From assembly GCF_012927275.1 (NCBI RefSeq), contig NZ_JABBGG010000002.1, positions 124,001 to 188,000 of the forward strand: a DNA stretch of 64,000 nt, read 5' to 3'. The notes beneath the pieces are model-generated. The model saw nothing but the letters and a program-made list of their open reading frames with translations, was not told the origin of the DNA and did not search any database. How positions within the stretch are numbered: position 1 is the stretch's first letter; every line of letters starts with the position of its first letter. Shown one piece after another: positions 17,224-27,126 of this stretch. Source of the DNA: Massilia polaris. GTDB taxonomy: Bacteria; Pseudomonadota; Gammaproteobacteria; Burkholderiales; Burkholderiaceae_D. Both the position numbers and the translations under genes were made by a program.

Positions 17224-18767
17224 GGCTGGCTCCGGGTGCGTTCGAGCGTGGTTTCCAGCGCCGCCAGGTTGGCCGCCAGGAAGGCGCGCATGGCCTCGCG
17301 CGCCGCTTCCGGCCGCTCGTCGAACGGCGCCGACACCACCAGTATCGCGCCGTCGTCGCGCTTGCTCATCAGTTTTTGCCTTACCTGCAGTAGCTTGCCG
17401 GTGTACGGGCTGGCGGTGGCGGTGCCGTCGATCCAGTACCAGTGCCATACCAGGACCCTGGCGCCGGAGCGCGCGAACAGCAGAACTTCGCGCAGCGCCA
17501 GGCGGCGTTCGCCGAGCAGCTCGGTGCGGGTAACCGGCGTTTCCTGACGCCACAGCTTGTGCGATTCCGGCGCCACCAGGCGGTTGCTTGAGCTGATCAG
17601 CTCGGTGCCGGCCGGCCCGCTGCGGTAGAAGAACAGGTCGAGCGCCACCGCCTGGCCGCCGTTCTGGTAGGACTGGTGCAGCTCGGCGCTGGCACCCTTG
17701 AAGTGGGGCTGCAAGCGGGCCGGCGCGACGGCCGGCTCCCACGCCGGCGTGAACGAGGCCAGCTCGACCGGCGCCTGGGCGCCGTGCGCCGGGCGGCCAA
17801 GATAACTGCCGTACGCCGGCCACAGCGCCAGGCTGAAGGCGAGCGCGGCGGCCATGGCGCCGATGCGCGCCGGCGCTGGCCAGGTCACCGATGGCGCGGC
17901 CGCCGCGACGACCGGGGCCGCCGGCCTGTCCTCGCGCCAGAAGCTGCCGATCCAGAACAGCAGGAACATCACGATGCCGAAGAACACCCAGCCGTAGATC
18001 AGGTGGTCGACGCCGACCGCCAGGGTCATGCCGGACAGGTGGCCGATCATGACGATGGAATAGGCGCGCAGGCCGTTGGCCACGATCGGCACCAGGATCG
18101 AAAACAGCACGAACAGCGCGCGCCTGCCGGCCGAACGGTAGCTCAGGTAGGCATACAGGCAGCCCAGGGTGAACGAGGAAATCAGGTAGCGCACGCCACT
18201 GCAGGCTTCCACCACCGACCAGTTGCCGGTCGGGAGGCTGAAGCTGTTACCTTCGCGGAACACCGGGATGCCGCTGGCGCGCACCGCGTCGACCGTGAAA
18301 TCGGCCGTCACGCCGATCAGCGGGTCGATCAGGGATTCGCCGAACGGCACGCCCAGCAGCAGGAACAGCAGCGGGAAGGCGATCACGCGGGCGATGCGCA
18401 GCCCCAGCACGGCCAGCACGCAGAGCGGCAGCATCGCGGCCAGCGCGAACTGGCGCACGATCGATACCCCGCCAATGCTGCCCAGCAGCCAGGCCGCGCC
18501 GCACACGGCCAGCAGCAGCAGGGCCGGCCAGAACGGCGCGACGGGCAGGTTCTGCAGCTCGGCGCGGCGGCGCCAGATCATCCATGCGCTGAGCGGGACG
18601 ATCACGAAGCCGTGGGCGAAAGTTTCCGAGCGCTGCCAGATGCCGACGATCGACGCGGCGGTCGAAAAATACACCAGCAGCGGCAGCAGCAGCGCCGCCC
18701 CGATCAGGGCGAACAAGGCGTACTGCGGGGCCGGACGGGCCGGCGCGAGCGTCATGCTGGCTTCCAT
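17220..18767 (-). CDS. xrtA: Exosortase A fused to EpsI domain
   Basis: A 515-residue membrane protein. Residues about 15-290 form the exosortase: eight or so hydrophobic segments with the catalytic triad Cys189 (SVVEACSGVRYL), Arg234 (VANGLRAYS) and His243 (IGHLSG). After a cytoplasmic linker, a final helix near residue 310-325 leads into a periplasmic EpsI domain with PHFKGASAELHQSY, LFFYRS and LVWHWYWIDG. The start at 18767 is chosen for its TGGGAGG ribosome site; a second ATG at 18755 would give an ATGA overlap. Exosortases cleave PEP-CTERM proteins for anchoring or export; the substrate in this window is at 32135-32986. EpsI fusions are common in the XrtA type. Confidence 0.93.
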   Translation of the reverse strand: MEASMTLAPARPAPQYALFALIGAALLLPLLVYFSTAASIVGIWQRSETFAHGFVIVPLSAWMIWRRRAELQNLPVAPFWPALLLLAVCGAAWLLGSIGGVSIVRQFALAAMLPLCVLAVLGLRIARVIAFPLLFLLLGVPFGESLIDPLIGVTADFTVDAVRASGIPVFREGNSFSLPTGNWSVVEACSGVRYLISSFTLGCLYAYLSYRSAGRRALFVLFSILVPIVANGLRAYSIVMIGHLSGMTLAVGVDHLIYGWVFFGIVMFLLFWIGSFWREDRPAAPVVAAAAPSVTWPAPARIGAMAAALAFSLALWPAYGSYLGRPAHGAQAPVELASFTPAWEPAVAPARLQPHFKGASAELHQSYQNGGQAVALDLFFYRSGPAGTELISSSNRLVAPESHKLWRQETPVTRTELLGERRLALREVLLFARSGARVLVWHWYWIDGTATASPYTGKLLQVRQKLMSKRDDGAILVVSAPFDERPEAAREAMRAFLAANLAALETTLERTRSQP

Positions 18768-20002
18768 TGCGCGCCTCCCATGCCGGTGGCCGCTGCCGCG
18801 GGCTGGGCGGCGCCGGCCTTGAGCATGTCGATGACCGGCGCCAGGTTGCGGGTCCAGCTGTAGCTGTCCTCGACCCGGGCGCGGGCCGCCTCGCCCATCC
18901 GTGCGCAGGGCGCGTCCAGCGCGGCGCCGACGGCGGCGCCAAATTCGGCCGCCTCCGTCGCCAGCAGCAGCTCGGCGCCCGGCCTGGCGGCGATGCCTTC
19001 CAGCGCCTGCGGCGAAACCACGATCGTCTTGCCCATCGCCATCGCCTCCAATACCTTGTTCTGGATGCCGCGCGCCACCCGCAGCGGGGCGACGCATACG
19101 GCGGCGTGGGCCACGTACGGGCGCACGTCAGGGACCGTGCCGGTCACTATCACGCCCGGCAGCGACGCCAGCTGGGCCACTTCCGCGGGGGGCCGGGCGC
19201 CGACGATGTAGAAGGCGGCGCCGGCATGGCGCGCCTTGAGGGCCGGGAAGACCTCGCGCGCGAACCAGCTGACCGCATCGACGTTCGGCCAGTAGTCCAT
19301 GGCGCCGCAAAACACCACCGCATGGGCCCCGGCCGGATACGGGTTGTCGTAGGCGCGGTGCGGGCTGAAGTAGTTGGTATCGACGCCGTTGCTGAAGTAA
19401 GCGGTGCGCGCCGCGCTTTCCGGCGCCAGCTGGCGGAACAGCGCCGCCTCGGGTTCGGACACGAACAGCGCGGCGCCGCAACCGGCGGCCACCGTGCGCT
19501 CGTAGCGCAGCAGCTGGCGCGCTTCGCGGGCGTACACCAGGTTCATCGGGAAACGCTTTTTCTCGGCGTACTCGCGCCATTTTTCCGAGTCGACATCGCA
19601 GAAGTCCACCACGCGGCGCGGGCCTGGCACCCCTTCAGCGTACTGGGCCATTGCCGACGAGAACACCAGCGCACGGTCGATGCGGTGGATGCGCACGGCA
19701 TCGGCGACCCAGCGCGCCAGGCCGGCGTCGCGGTAGTAGTCGAGCGACAGCGAACGCTTGCTCAGCAGCGCGCCGAGGCTGCGGATCCGCGCGGCGGTCG
19801 GATTGAGTGGAGCGAAATGGCTGCTGGCGCACAGTTGCTGCACCCGCGGCACGTGCTGCCAGTCGTCGGCGTCGTCGACGAAGGTGGCCAGGTGGACCTT
19901 GAAATGCTGCGACAGCTGCTGCAGCAGGTGATATGAACGGATCTTGTCGCCCTTGTTCGGTGGGAACGGGATCCGGTGAACCAGCATTAACAGGGATTCC
20001 AT
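18752..20002 (-). CDS. XrtA/PEP-CTERM system glycosyltransferase (TIGR03087/stp1 type)
   Basis: A 416-residue GT4 enzyme. It opens with LVHRIPFPPNKGDKIRSYHLL, the hallmark of the stp1 group in exosortase A loci. VDFCDVDSEKWREYA, SNGVDTNYFSP, VFCGAMDYWPNVDAV and the donor site RGIQNKVLEAMAMGK are all present. It overlaps the exosortase gene by 16 bp and lies 3 bp after the FemAB-like gene. Position next to exosortase is conserved in this type of locus. Confidence 0.9.
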   Translation of the reverse strand: MESLLMLVHRIPFPPNKGDKIRSYHLLQQLSQHFKVHLATFVDDADDWQHVPRVQQLCASSHFAPLNPTAARIRSLGALLSKRSLSLDYYRDAGLARWVADAVRIHRIDRALVFSSAMAQYAEGVPGPRRVVDFCDVDSEKWREYAEKKRFPMNLVYAREARQLLRYERTVAAGCGAALFVSEPEAALFRQLAPESAARTAYFSNGVDTNYFSPHRAYDNPYPAGAHAVVFCGAMDYWPNVDAVSWFAREVFPALKARHAGAAFYIVGARPPAEVAQLASLPGVIVTGTVPDVRPYVAHAAVCVAPLRVARGIQNKVLEAMAMGKTIVVSPQALEGIAARPGAELLLATEAAEFGAAVGAALDAPCARMGEAARARVEDSYSWTRNLAPVIDMLKAGAAQPAAAATGMGGAQWKPA

Positions 20003-20005
20003 CGC

Positions 20006-21091
20006 TTACCCCAGGTGTTTGACGATGTGGGGACCGAGCCGGTTGGCCAGGCTGACCGGCATCTTTTTCCACAGCTTGATGAACAGCTGGTACTTCGGAT
20101 TGAGCGGATTGTTGTCCGGCAGCTCGCTCGACTTGTACAGCCGGTACTCGTAGGCGAGCGGGGTCGGCGCGAAGCCCCAGTTTTTCTTGAAATCGAAGGC
20201 GCCGGTGCCCAGCTTGCTGCGGCCGAAGTCGAAGATGCGCGCGCCGCGCGCGGCCGCGGCCTGCATCAGGTTCCAGTACATGAAGTCGTTGCCGGCGCAC
20301 TCGCGCGCGGCCGGCATGCCGCCGCCGTAGTAAGGCAGCACTTCGTCGCGGAAGTAGAAACTCAGCACGCCGGCGATCAGTTCGCCGCCGCGCACGATGA
20401 TGCGGATCTCGCAGTCGTCGCCGAACACTTCCTTGATGATGCGGAAGTAGGACTTCGGGAAAACCGGGGTGCCGAGGCGGTGCACACTGGTCGAGTAGGC
20501 GGTGAAGAAGCGGTCGACGTCCGCGTCGAGCTCGCCCTGGAGGCCCAGCTTGATGCCCTTGCGGATCATCGCGCGCTGCTTGCGCGGCACCGCGTTCAGG
20601 TTTTCCTCGTCGTCGGCCGAGATCTGCTTGCGGAAGGTGACGTACAGGTCTTTCTGGCGCCAGCCGGGGTCGCTCGCGTGGGCGCTCACCAGGTTGCGGT
20701 ATTCGAGGTGGCCGACGCCGAGCGCCACGGCGAGCGCGTCGGCGGCGGCGTCGAGCATGCCGCGCGCCGGCCCGGCGCTGGCCACCACGCCGCCCAGCAC
20801 GCAGAACGGCAGCGAACCGAGCGAGTGGCCGAACAGGCGGCTCTTGATCTGCGCCAGCGGCAGCACGCCGGTAATCCGGCCCTGGTCCTCGACGTAGTAA
20901 AACCAGGTCTTGTGGCCGTAGCTGCGCTCGATGACTTGCTGCCATCCGGACAAGTGGAAGAAGCTGGCCTGCGGCTGCGAGCGCACGAAGGCGTCCCAGC
21001 GGGCGCGGTCCGCCGGTTCGAGCAGGCGCAGCACCGGCGCGGCCACGGCGGCGGCGCCCTTGGCGCGTGCTGCTTCAATAATCGAGCTCAT
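20006..21091 (-). CDS. FemAB-like XrtA/PEP-CTERM system-associated protein
   Basis: A 361-residue protein of the FemAB/GNAT-6 group, tandem acyltransferase folds that in Firmicutes transfer aminoacyl groups. Here SFFHLSGWQQVIERSYGHKTWF starts the first lobe and GAFDFKKNWGFAPTPLAYEYRLY ends the second. The ATG at 21091 gives an ATGA overlap with the deacetylase gene. Members linked to exosortase A probably transfer an amino acid or acyl group to the polysaccharide or its precursor; this role is inferred from fold and context. Confidence 0.88.
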   Translation of the reverse strand: MSSIIEAARAKGAAAVAAPVLRLLEPADRARWDAFVRSQPQASFFHLSGWQQVIERSYGHKTWFYYVEDQGRITGVLPLAQIKSRLFGHSLGSLPFCVLGGVVASAGPARGMLDAAADALAVALGVGHLEYRNLVSAHASDPGWRQKDLYVTFRKQISADDEENLNAVPRKQRAMIRKGIKLGLQGELDADVDRFFTAYSTSVHRLGTPVFPKSYFRIIKEVFGDDCEIRIIVRGGELIAGVLSFYFRDEVLPYYGGGMPAARECAGNDFMYWNLMQAAAARGARIFDFGRSKLGTGAFDFKKNWGFAPTPLAYEYRLYKSSELPDNNPLNPKYQLFIKLWKKMPVSLANRLGPHIVKHLG

Positions 21092-21963
21092 GGCTTGCCT
21101 AAAAAAATGCGGTCCATCCGGTCCCACGCGAAGTCCTGGGTCAGCTGGCGGATGCGCCCTTCCATCCGCGCCAGGTTGACATAGTGGCGGAACCGCGACT
21201 TCATGCCGACGCCGGCGGGACGGGGCTGGCCAGGATCGATTTCCCATGGATGGAAATAGAAAATCGCACTCTGCCGGTCGACGTCGTTGACGCGCCGCAT
21301 CATCGAGCGCGACAGCGCATACGGCAGCAGCCGGAAATAGCCGCCGCCGCCAGCGGGCAGCTTGCGCCGCATCAGTTGTACCGTCGTGATCGGCACTTCC
21401 AGCAGCCCGCCCGGCCCGTTCGGGCGGAACGCGAAGCGCGGCGCCTCGGGCATGCCGTAATGGTCGTGCTGGATCGGATAGATGCTGGAGCTGTAGCGGT
21501 AGCCCGCCTCCTGCAGCACGTCGAGCGCCCATAAATTGGCGCGGCCGATCGAGAAACTGGGGGCACGGTAGCCAAGCACGGCCTGGCCGGCGATGTCTTC
21601 CAGTATCGCCTTGCTGCGCCGCACGTCGGCGCTGAATTCGGCGCGGCTCTGGTCGGACGCGCGCAGGTGGCCGTAGCCGTGGCTGGCCACTTCATGGCCG
21701 CCGGCGGCGATGCTGCGCACCACCTGCGGGTAGCGTTCGGCAATCCATCCCAGCGTGAAGAAGGTGGCCTTGACGTCGCGCCCGGCGAGGATCTCGAGGA
21801 TGCGCCCGACATTGCGCTCGACCCGGCACTCGCGCGCCTCCCAGCTGTCGCGCGCGATCACCGGCGCGAACGCCGAGACCTGGAAATAGTCCTCGACGTC
21901 GATGGTCATGGCGTTGCGGATGCCGGCGGCGGCCAGCGCCCCTGCGCGGTGGCGGTCGTTCAT
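21088..21963 (-). CDS. XrtA system polysaccharide deacetylase (TIGR03006 type)
   Basis: A 291-residue CE4 enzyme without signal peptide. AMTIDVEDYFQVSAF supplies the catalytic Asp pair, VASHGYGHLRAS the zinc-binding histidines, GYRAPSFSIG the third motif and IFYFHPWEIDPGQP the fourth. The pattern is that of the exosortase A-associated deacetylases, distinct from the NodB protein at 7884-8876. The ATG at 21963 makes an ATGA overlap with the ATPase gene. Substrate is presumably the locus polysaccharide. Confidence 0.91.
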   Translation of the reverse strand: MNDRHRAGALAAAGIRNAMTIDVEDYFQVSAFAPVIARDSWEARECRVERNVGRILEILAGRDVKATFFTLGWIAERYPQVVRSIAAGGHEVASHGYGHLRASDQSRAEFSADVRRSKAILEDIAGQAVLGYRAPSFSIGRANLWALDVLQEAGYRYSSSIYPIQHDHYGMPEAPRFAFRPNGPGGLLEVPITTVQLMRRKLPAGGGGYFRLLPYALSRSMMRRVNDVDRQSAIFYFHPWEIDPGQPRPAGVGMKSRFRHYVNLARMEGRIRQLTQDFAWDRMDRIFLGKP

Positions 21964-22973
21964 TCTGGCTGGTTGTCCGCTGGGTGGACCGGGGCCGGCA
22001 GTGCGCTGACGATCTTCTTCAGGATCGACAGCACCGAGGACATGGATTTCTCCATCTTCATCATGCGCTCGTCCATGTAGCCCGGGTTGTCGCTGCCGGA
22101 CGCGGCCATGCCGGCCAGCTCGCCGGCGTCGGCCAGCGGCGCCAGCGCGGCCGGCGGGACCAAGTGCTCCTGCTGGATGTCGCTGATGACTTCCTCGACA
22201 TCCTTTTCCTTGAGCGCGTGCAGCTCTTCCAGGTAGCCCATCAGCAGCAGGCGGTCGCACAGGCCGTTGACCTTGCGCGGGATGCCGCCCGAGTACTCGT
22301 GGATCGCGGCGTAGGCGTTGTCGCTGAAGGTAGGGTCCTCGCACCAGCCGACCGTGCGCAGGCGGTGTTCGATGTAGGCGCGGGTTTCGCCGGCGTCCAT
22401 CGGTCCCAGGTGGTAGCTGGCGGTGACGCGCTGGCGCAGCTGCTGCATGCCGGCGCTGTGCAGCGTGGTGCGGAATTCAGGCTGGCCGAGCAGGAAGGTC
22501 TGCAGCAGCGCGTTCTCGCCGGTCTGGAAATTGGACAGCATGCGCAGCTCCTCGACCGCGCGCGGGGTCAGGTTCTGGGCTTCGTCGACCACCAGCAAGG
22601 CGCGCTTGCCTTCCTTGTCGCAGGCGCGCAGGAATTGCTCGAGGCGCGACAGCATCGCGGTCTTGCTCGAACTTTCGTAGGGCTGGCCGAACGCCGCCAG
22701 CACGGTGCGCAGGGTGTCGTCGGCATCGAGGTGGGTGTTGACGATGTGGGCGGCGACGATCTGCTCGGACGGCAGCTGGTTGAACAGGTTGCGCACCAGC
22801 GTGGTCTTGCCGGCCCCGACTTCACCGGTAATGACGATGAAGCCCTCGCCGTGCGACAGGCCGTACTCGAGGTAGGCCATGGCGCGCTTGTGGCCCTTGC
22901 TGCCGAAGAAAAAATGGGGATCGGGGCGCAGCCTGAACGGCTTGTCGCTTAACCCGTAATAGGATTCATACAT
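21960..22973 (-). CDS. XrtA-associated AAA-type ATPase (TIGR03015 type)
   Basis: A 337-residue ExeA/GspA-like ATPase. MYESYYGLSDKPFRLRPDP is the conserved start of this family. Walker A is TGEVGAGKTT (about residues 49-58) and Walker B is ALLVVDEAQN (about 125-134); PRKVNGLCDRLLLMGY is the sensor-2 region. A glutamine/methionine-rich tail with a proline-rich end follows. It is expected to act with the tyrosine kinase and chain-length protein in assembly or export of the polymer; its exact job in XrtA loci is not established. Confidence 0.91.
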   Translation of the reverse strand: MYESYYGLSDKPFRLRPDPHFFFGSKGHKRAMAYLEYGLSHGEGFIVITGEVGAGKTTLVRNLFNQLPSEQIVAAHIVNTHLDADDTLRTVLAAFGQPYESSSKTAMLSRLEQFLRACDKEGKRALLVVDEAQNLTPRAVEELRMLSNFQTGENALLQTFLLGQPEFRTTLHSAGMQQLRQRVTASYHLGPMDAGETRAYIEHRLRTVGWCEDPTFSDNAYAAIHEYSGGIPRKVNGLCDRLLLMGYLEELHALKEKDVEEVISDIQQEHLVPPAALAPLADAGELAGMAASGSDNPGYMDERMMKMEKSMSSVLSILKKIVSALPAPVHPADNQPE

Positions 22974-22988
22974 GATGTCCCTGCCCGG

Positions 22989-24560
22989 CTAGAAAGTCAG
23001 TGAAAGTGCGGCCGACACGGCGTTCTCGCGGTACTCGTGCAGTTGCGAGGTGCTGCCCTTGGCGGTATGCAGTTCGACCGATGCGTTGGCGCGCTGCGAA
23101 AAGCGGCGCGTCATGGCCACCCGCAGCGCGGTGTTGCTGGCTTCGCGGCCGCGCACCGACTCCGACGTGGTATGGCTGTTGCTCAGCGACACGTTCAGCG
23201 TGCTGCGCCCGGCCAGGCGCATGCTGAACATGGCGCTGGCACCGCGCTGGCGGACGTTATCGTTCAGCGTAAGGCCGCCCAGGTCGATCGCCGGGCTGCC
23301 TTCCAGGGGCTCCGACAGCGCCTCGCGCCGGCTGCCGAAGCCGCTGAGGATGAAGGTGGTACGCGCCGTATTGAAGCCAGCCGAGGCGCGCAACTGGCGG
23401 TACAGCGAATAGCGGTTGCTGAGGTAATGCAGGTTGTCGGCCAGCGTGGGCGGCAGGTTGTTGGCGCGGATGAAGGCATCGACCACCTGGGCGCGCAACA
23501 GCGGATCGGGGAACTGCGCCGTCAGCAGGCGGTCGATGGTGGCCGCGGTATCGGTGCCGGCCGGGATCACCGACTGGCCGCGCGCATTCGAGACCGTGTC
23601 GTCGTAGCTGATGTTCCAAACCGAGCGGCGGCTGCGGTGCAGTCCGCGCAGCGAATAGCTGTCGCCAAAGAAGCGCCGGCCGGCGCTGGCGCTGAGGCTG
23701 GTGCGGGCGCTGGGCGCCCAATTGAAGCCGAGGTTCCAGAATTTACCCTTGGTCGGGCCGCCCAGCGACTGGTAATCGTATTCGTCATAGCCGGCGACGC
23801 CCGTCAGGCTGAATCCGCCCACCATCATGTAGCTCAGGTTGGCGCTGGCCGAGCGCACCGAGCTGTCGCCGAAACGCGCCTCGCTCAGTTGCTGTTCGCT
23901 CAGGTTCAGGCCCCAGCCGATGCGCCCGAACGAGCGGCCGCTGGACAGGTTCATGCTCACCGTGTCGGTGCTGCTGCGGCCGAACAGTGCGCGGCCGCTG
24001 TCGACCGTCTCGTGCGCGTAGCGTGCCTGCAGCAGCGCGGTGTTGCCGAACTGGTGGCGCAGCGAGGGGCTCAGGCGCAGGGTCTTGACGTCGGCGCGGT
24101 TGGTGCGCACGTAGTCATTGTCGTTGACCTGCGGCCCGAACGCTGAAATGGCCTGCTGCGAAATGCTGGCCGAGCCGTCGAAGAACAGCAGCTCGTCGAG
24201 CAAGGTGGCGCGGGCCGCCGCCCGCAGCTGCGAACGGGTGGTGCGGGTATCGTCGCCGTCGCCGTTAGTGGCGTAGTAGTTCAGCGCGTAGTCGGCGCGC
24301 AGCGTCAGCCGCGCACTGTTGTTGAGCAAGGAAAATCCGGGACTGACCTGGGTAATGAAGCGCGAGCGCGCGTCCTCGTCGCGGGACAGCCCGGCGTTGT
24401 CGGTGTAGGTCTGGCGCAGCCCGACCGTCGGCTGGAACTTGAATTCCGCGCGCGCCATCGGCGCCAACAGCAGGCTCAGCAGCGCAACCGGCACTGCCGG
24501 CGGGAACACGGACGACCTCACGCTGCGGATGCGGCTGATCTCAAGCGTAGTGGTAATCAT
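22989..24560 (-). CDS. XrtA/PEP-CTERM system outer-membrane beta-barrel protein (TIGR03016 type)
   Basis: A 523-residue exported protein. The N-terminus has a basic region and hydrophobic stretch ending in LLAPMARA, a likely signal peptidase I site. The rest alternates polar and hydrophobic residues in beta-strand fashion, begins KFQPTVGLRQTYTDNAGLS and ends in aromatic Phe (AALSLTF), as outer-membrane barrels do. It overlaps the kinase gene by 20 bp. Family proteins of this type occur in the same place in exosortase A loci; a role in secretion across the outer membrane is likely. Confidence 0.88.
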   Translation of the reverse strand: MITTTLEISRIRSVRSSVFPPAVPVALLSLLLAPMARAEFKFQPTVGLRQTYTDNAGLSRDEDARSRFITQVSPGFSLLNNSARLTLRADYALNYYATNGDGDDTRTTRSQLRAAARATLLDELLFFDGSASISQQAISAFGPQVNDNDYVRTNRADVKTLRLSPSLRHQFGNTALLQARYAHETVDSGRALFGRSSTDTVSMNLSSGRSFGRIGWGLNLSEQQLSEARFGDSSVRSASANLSYMMVGGFSLTGVAGYDEYDYQSLGGPTKGKFWNLGFNWAPSARTSLSASAGRRFFGDSYSLRGLHRSRRSVWNISYDDTVSNARGQSVIPAGTDTAATIDRLLTAQFPDPLLRAQVVDAFIRANNLPPTLADNLHYLSNRYSLYRQLRASAGFNTARTTFILSGFGSRREALSEPLEGSPAIDLGGLTLNDNVRQRGASAMFSMRLAGRSTLNVSLSNSHTTSESVRGREASNTALRVAMTRRFSQRANASVELHTAKGSTSQLHEYRENAVSAALSLTF

Positions 24561-25422
24561 ACGTCTCGGATCCGGGAAACTCGCGCGTTTTGTTGTAAAT
24601 CAGGCCGACATTGCTGCAGCCTTCCAGATGGCGCAGGGCTTCCTTGACCGAGTGCTGGGTGGTGCTCTGGGCTTCGACCACCAGCGCGATCTGGCCCATG
24701 TGGCTGGCCAGCGCCCGCGCTTCACTGGTGAGCAGCAGCGGCGGCGAATCGACGATCACGATCCGGTCCGGATAGCGGTTGGCGATTTCATAGACGAAGT
24801 TGCTCATGGCCTGGCTGGCCAGCAGCTCGGTGGCGCGCGGGTTGCTGGTACCGGCGGGCAGCAGGGTCAGGGTGTCGACGTTGGTGCGCAGCATCACGTC
24901 GGCCAGGTCGAGCTTCTCGTCCAACAACAAGTCCATCAAGCCGCGCTGGGGCGGCAGCCCCAGCGTGGTCAACACCGAAGGACGGGCCACGTCGGCGTCG
25001 ATCAGCAGCACGGTGTGGTCGAGCTCCATGGCGATGCTCATGGCCAGGTTGATCGAGCAGAAGGTTTTGCCTTCGCCCGGCACCGAACTGGTCACCATGA
25101 TCAGGTTACCCGGCTTTTCGTGCGGCGCGCGCGGCGCGAAGGCGCGCTGCAGCAGCGGGCGCTTGATCATGCGGAAGTCCTCGACCAGCGCGGTGCGGCC
25201 GCCGGCGGCGGTGACCAGGCCGATATGCTGCATGCGGTCCAGGTCGAGCGTGACCTGGTTGACGGTGCGGCGGGCCGGTTCCCCATCGGTGTTGGCGGCC
25301 GTTGCCGGGACGGCGTGCGCCGCCTCGATGCTGGCCGCTACGGCCGCTGCGGTGGCGGGAAGGGTCGGCCTGGCATCGGCGCCGTGATCGATGCGGCTTG
25401 CGGCTTTTTCAATAATACTCAC
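24541..25422 (-). CDS. XrtA-associated tyrosine autokinase (BY-kinase, TIGR03018 type)
   Basis: A 293-residue cytoplasmic BY-kinase. Walker A is TSSVPGEGKTFCSINLA, Walker A' is LLIDADVARPSVL and Walker B is RIVIVDSPPLLL. The C-terminal end YDYHYA supplies the tyrosine cluster for autophosphorylation. The first 60 residues are an alanine-rich linker that probably contacts the membrane partner at 25447-26985. The kinase cycle of such proteins controls polymer chain length and export. Confidence 0.92.
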   Translation of the reverse strand: MSIIEKAASRIDHGADARPTLPATAAAVAASIEAAHAVPATAANTDGEPARRTVNQVTLDLDRMQHIGLVTAAGGRTALVEDFRMIKRPLLQRAFAPRAPHEKPGNLIMVTSSVPGEGKTFCSINLAMSIAMELDHTVLLIDADVARPSVLTTLGLPPQRGLMDLLLDEKLDLADVMLRTNVDTLTLLPAGTSNPRATELLASQAMSNFVYEIANRYPDRIVIVDSPPLLLTSEARALASHMGQIALVVEAQSTTQHSVKEALRHLEGCSNVGLIYNKTREFPGSETYDYHYA

Positions 25423-25446
25423 GGGTATTCTCCTTGATCGTCCACA

Positions 25447-26985
25447 TTACAGTTGCGGACGGATAAATAAGGCCGCCATGACCGCGCCGTACGCGCTAAA
25501 CAGCACCAGGACAGCGGCGCCGAAGGCATAGGTACGCTTGGCGCGGCGCACTTTCTGCTCCTCGGTCCAGTTCATGCTGATACTGCCCAGCACAGGGATG
25601 CCGGCCACTTCGCGCAAGCTGTACTGGGTCATGAAGGTCGGGCGGACCTGGCTCATCAGGAGCGCGGCGCCGAGGCCCGCGACCAGGGCGCCGAGGAACA
25701 CGAAGGAGAACAGGCGCATGCGGTTGGGGCCGGCCGGAACCGACGGCACCGTCGGCGGGTCGATGACGCGGAAGGTCAGGATGTCGGTAGCCGAGCTGAG
25801 TTCGCCGGACAACTTGGCGGCCTCGCGGCGGCTCACCAGTTGCTCGTAATTGGCCTTGTTGATCGCGTAGTCGCGGTTGAGCTGGGCCAGTTGCGCCTCG
25901 ATCTCGGGCGCGCGGGTGCTGTTGGCACGCACCCGCGCCACGCGGCTGGCATATTCCGCCACCCGCGCCCGCAGCGAGGCCACGCGCGCTTCCTCAACCG
26001 AGAGCGCGACATTCATCTGTTGCAGCATCGGGCTGTAGTTGACGCCCGGATCGTTGTTGCGCTTGACGCGCTTGGACTCGTCCACCTTGCGCGCTTCCAG
26101 CTGGGCGATCAGGCGCTTGCCGGACACGATGTCGGGATGCTCCTCGGTAAATTGCATGCGCAGCGCATCGAGGTTTTTCTCCAGCGCCGCGATGCGGCCG
26201 TCGATCTCCGGATTGACCAGCGTGTCGGCGCTCGGCGCGCTCGGCGGGGCCGGCTCCTCGCCGCCAATCTGGCGTTTGATCGCTTCGCGCGCCTGTTCGG
26301 CTTCGGTCAGCTCGAGGCGGGCGGCGCTGAGCATGTCTTCAAGTTGCACCATGTTGCCGCTGAAATCGCTGTCGCCCCCGCGCGGCAGGATGTTGACGTT
26401 GTTGATCCGGAATTCCTTGACGACGTTCTCGGCCTGGATCAGCCTGTCCTCGTAGCTCTTGATCTGCTCATCGATGAACTGGATCGCCTTTGCCGAATCC
26501 TGCGCCTTGCCGCCGGAGCTGCCCTCCACGAAGATGGTCAGCAGCGACTGCACCACATCCTTGCCGAGCTTGCGGTTGGGGTTGTTGTACGAGATCGTGT
26601 AGATGTCGTCGCGCTCGGTACCGGCGATGCTGATGTTGGCCATCAGGTCGTCGACCATTGCCTCGCTTTGCTTGGGCGTAATCGCCTTGACATCGAGGTC
26701 GACCATGCGCATCACCCGCTCCACGTTGGGACGGCTGATCAGGGTGCGCCGCATGAAGCCGACCTGCTGGTCAATGTTAGGCACGCTAGTCATGCCAGAC
26801 AGCAATGGACGCAGGATGGACTGGGTATCGACATACACGCGCGCCGTGGCCTGGTACTCGTTGGGTAGACGGTAGACGGTAATCCAGCCGATCACGGCAA
26901 CAATCCAGGAAATGGTGATGGCGTACCAGCGGTATTTCCAGATTGCCTTGAGGAAACTTGTAATGAGGACGGTCAGTTCTGCCAT
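25447..26985 (-). CDS. XrtA system polysaccharide chain-length determinant (Wzz/PCP family, TIGR03007 type)
   Basis: A 512-residue polysaccharide co-polymerase. The first helix is near residues 20-37 (YRWYAITISWIVAVIGWITV), followed by the Wzz motif YRLPNEYQATARVYVDTQS. A long coiled-coil periplasmic part (about residues 170-400) leads to the second membrane region (RLFSFVFLGALVAGLGAALL) and a final helix at the C-terminus. It heads the XrtA operon. It works with the downstream kinase to set chain length. A 367-bp gap separates it from the divergent protease gene. Confidence 0.92.
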   Translation of the reverse strand: MAELTVLITSFLKAIWKYRWYAITISWIVAVIGWITVYRLPNEYQATARVYVDTQSILRPLLSGMTSVPNIDQQVGFMRRTLISRPNVERVMRMVDLDVKAITPKQSEAMVDDLMANISIAGTERDDIYTISYNNPNRKLGKDVVQSLLTIFVEGSSGGKAQDSAKAIQFIDEQIKSYEDRLIQAENVVKEFRINNVNILPRGGDSDFSGNMVQLEDMLSAARLELTEAEQAREAIKRQIGGEEPAPPSAPSADTLVNPEIDGRIAALEKNLDALRMQFTEEHPDIVSGKRLIAQLEARKVDESKRVKRNNDPGVNYSPMLQQMNVALSVEEARVASLRARVAEYASRVARVRANSTRAPEIEAQLAQLNRDYAINKANYEQLVSRREAAKLSGELSSATDILTFRVIDPPTVPSVPAGPNRMRLFSFVFLGALVAGLGAALLMSQVRPTFMTQYSLREVAGIPVLGSISMNWTEEQKVRRAKRTYAFGAAVLVLFSAYGAVMAALFIRPQL

Positions 26986-27126
26986 TTGCTCAGTCTCTAG
27001 GGGACATGCGAATTAATTGAAGCGGCGCCCCAGGGAGCACGCCGGCCAATGTCCCGGTTTCAGCAGCGCCCGCGGCGCCCCTTTGACCGGTGAAAAATAC
27101 TGCTTTGAAGCAGAATGTCATGTCAT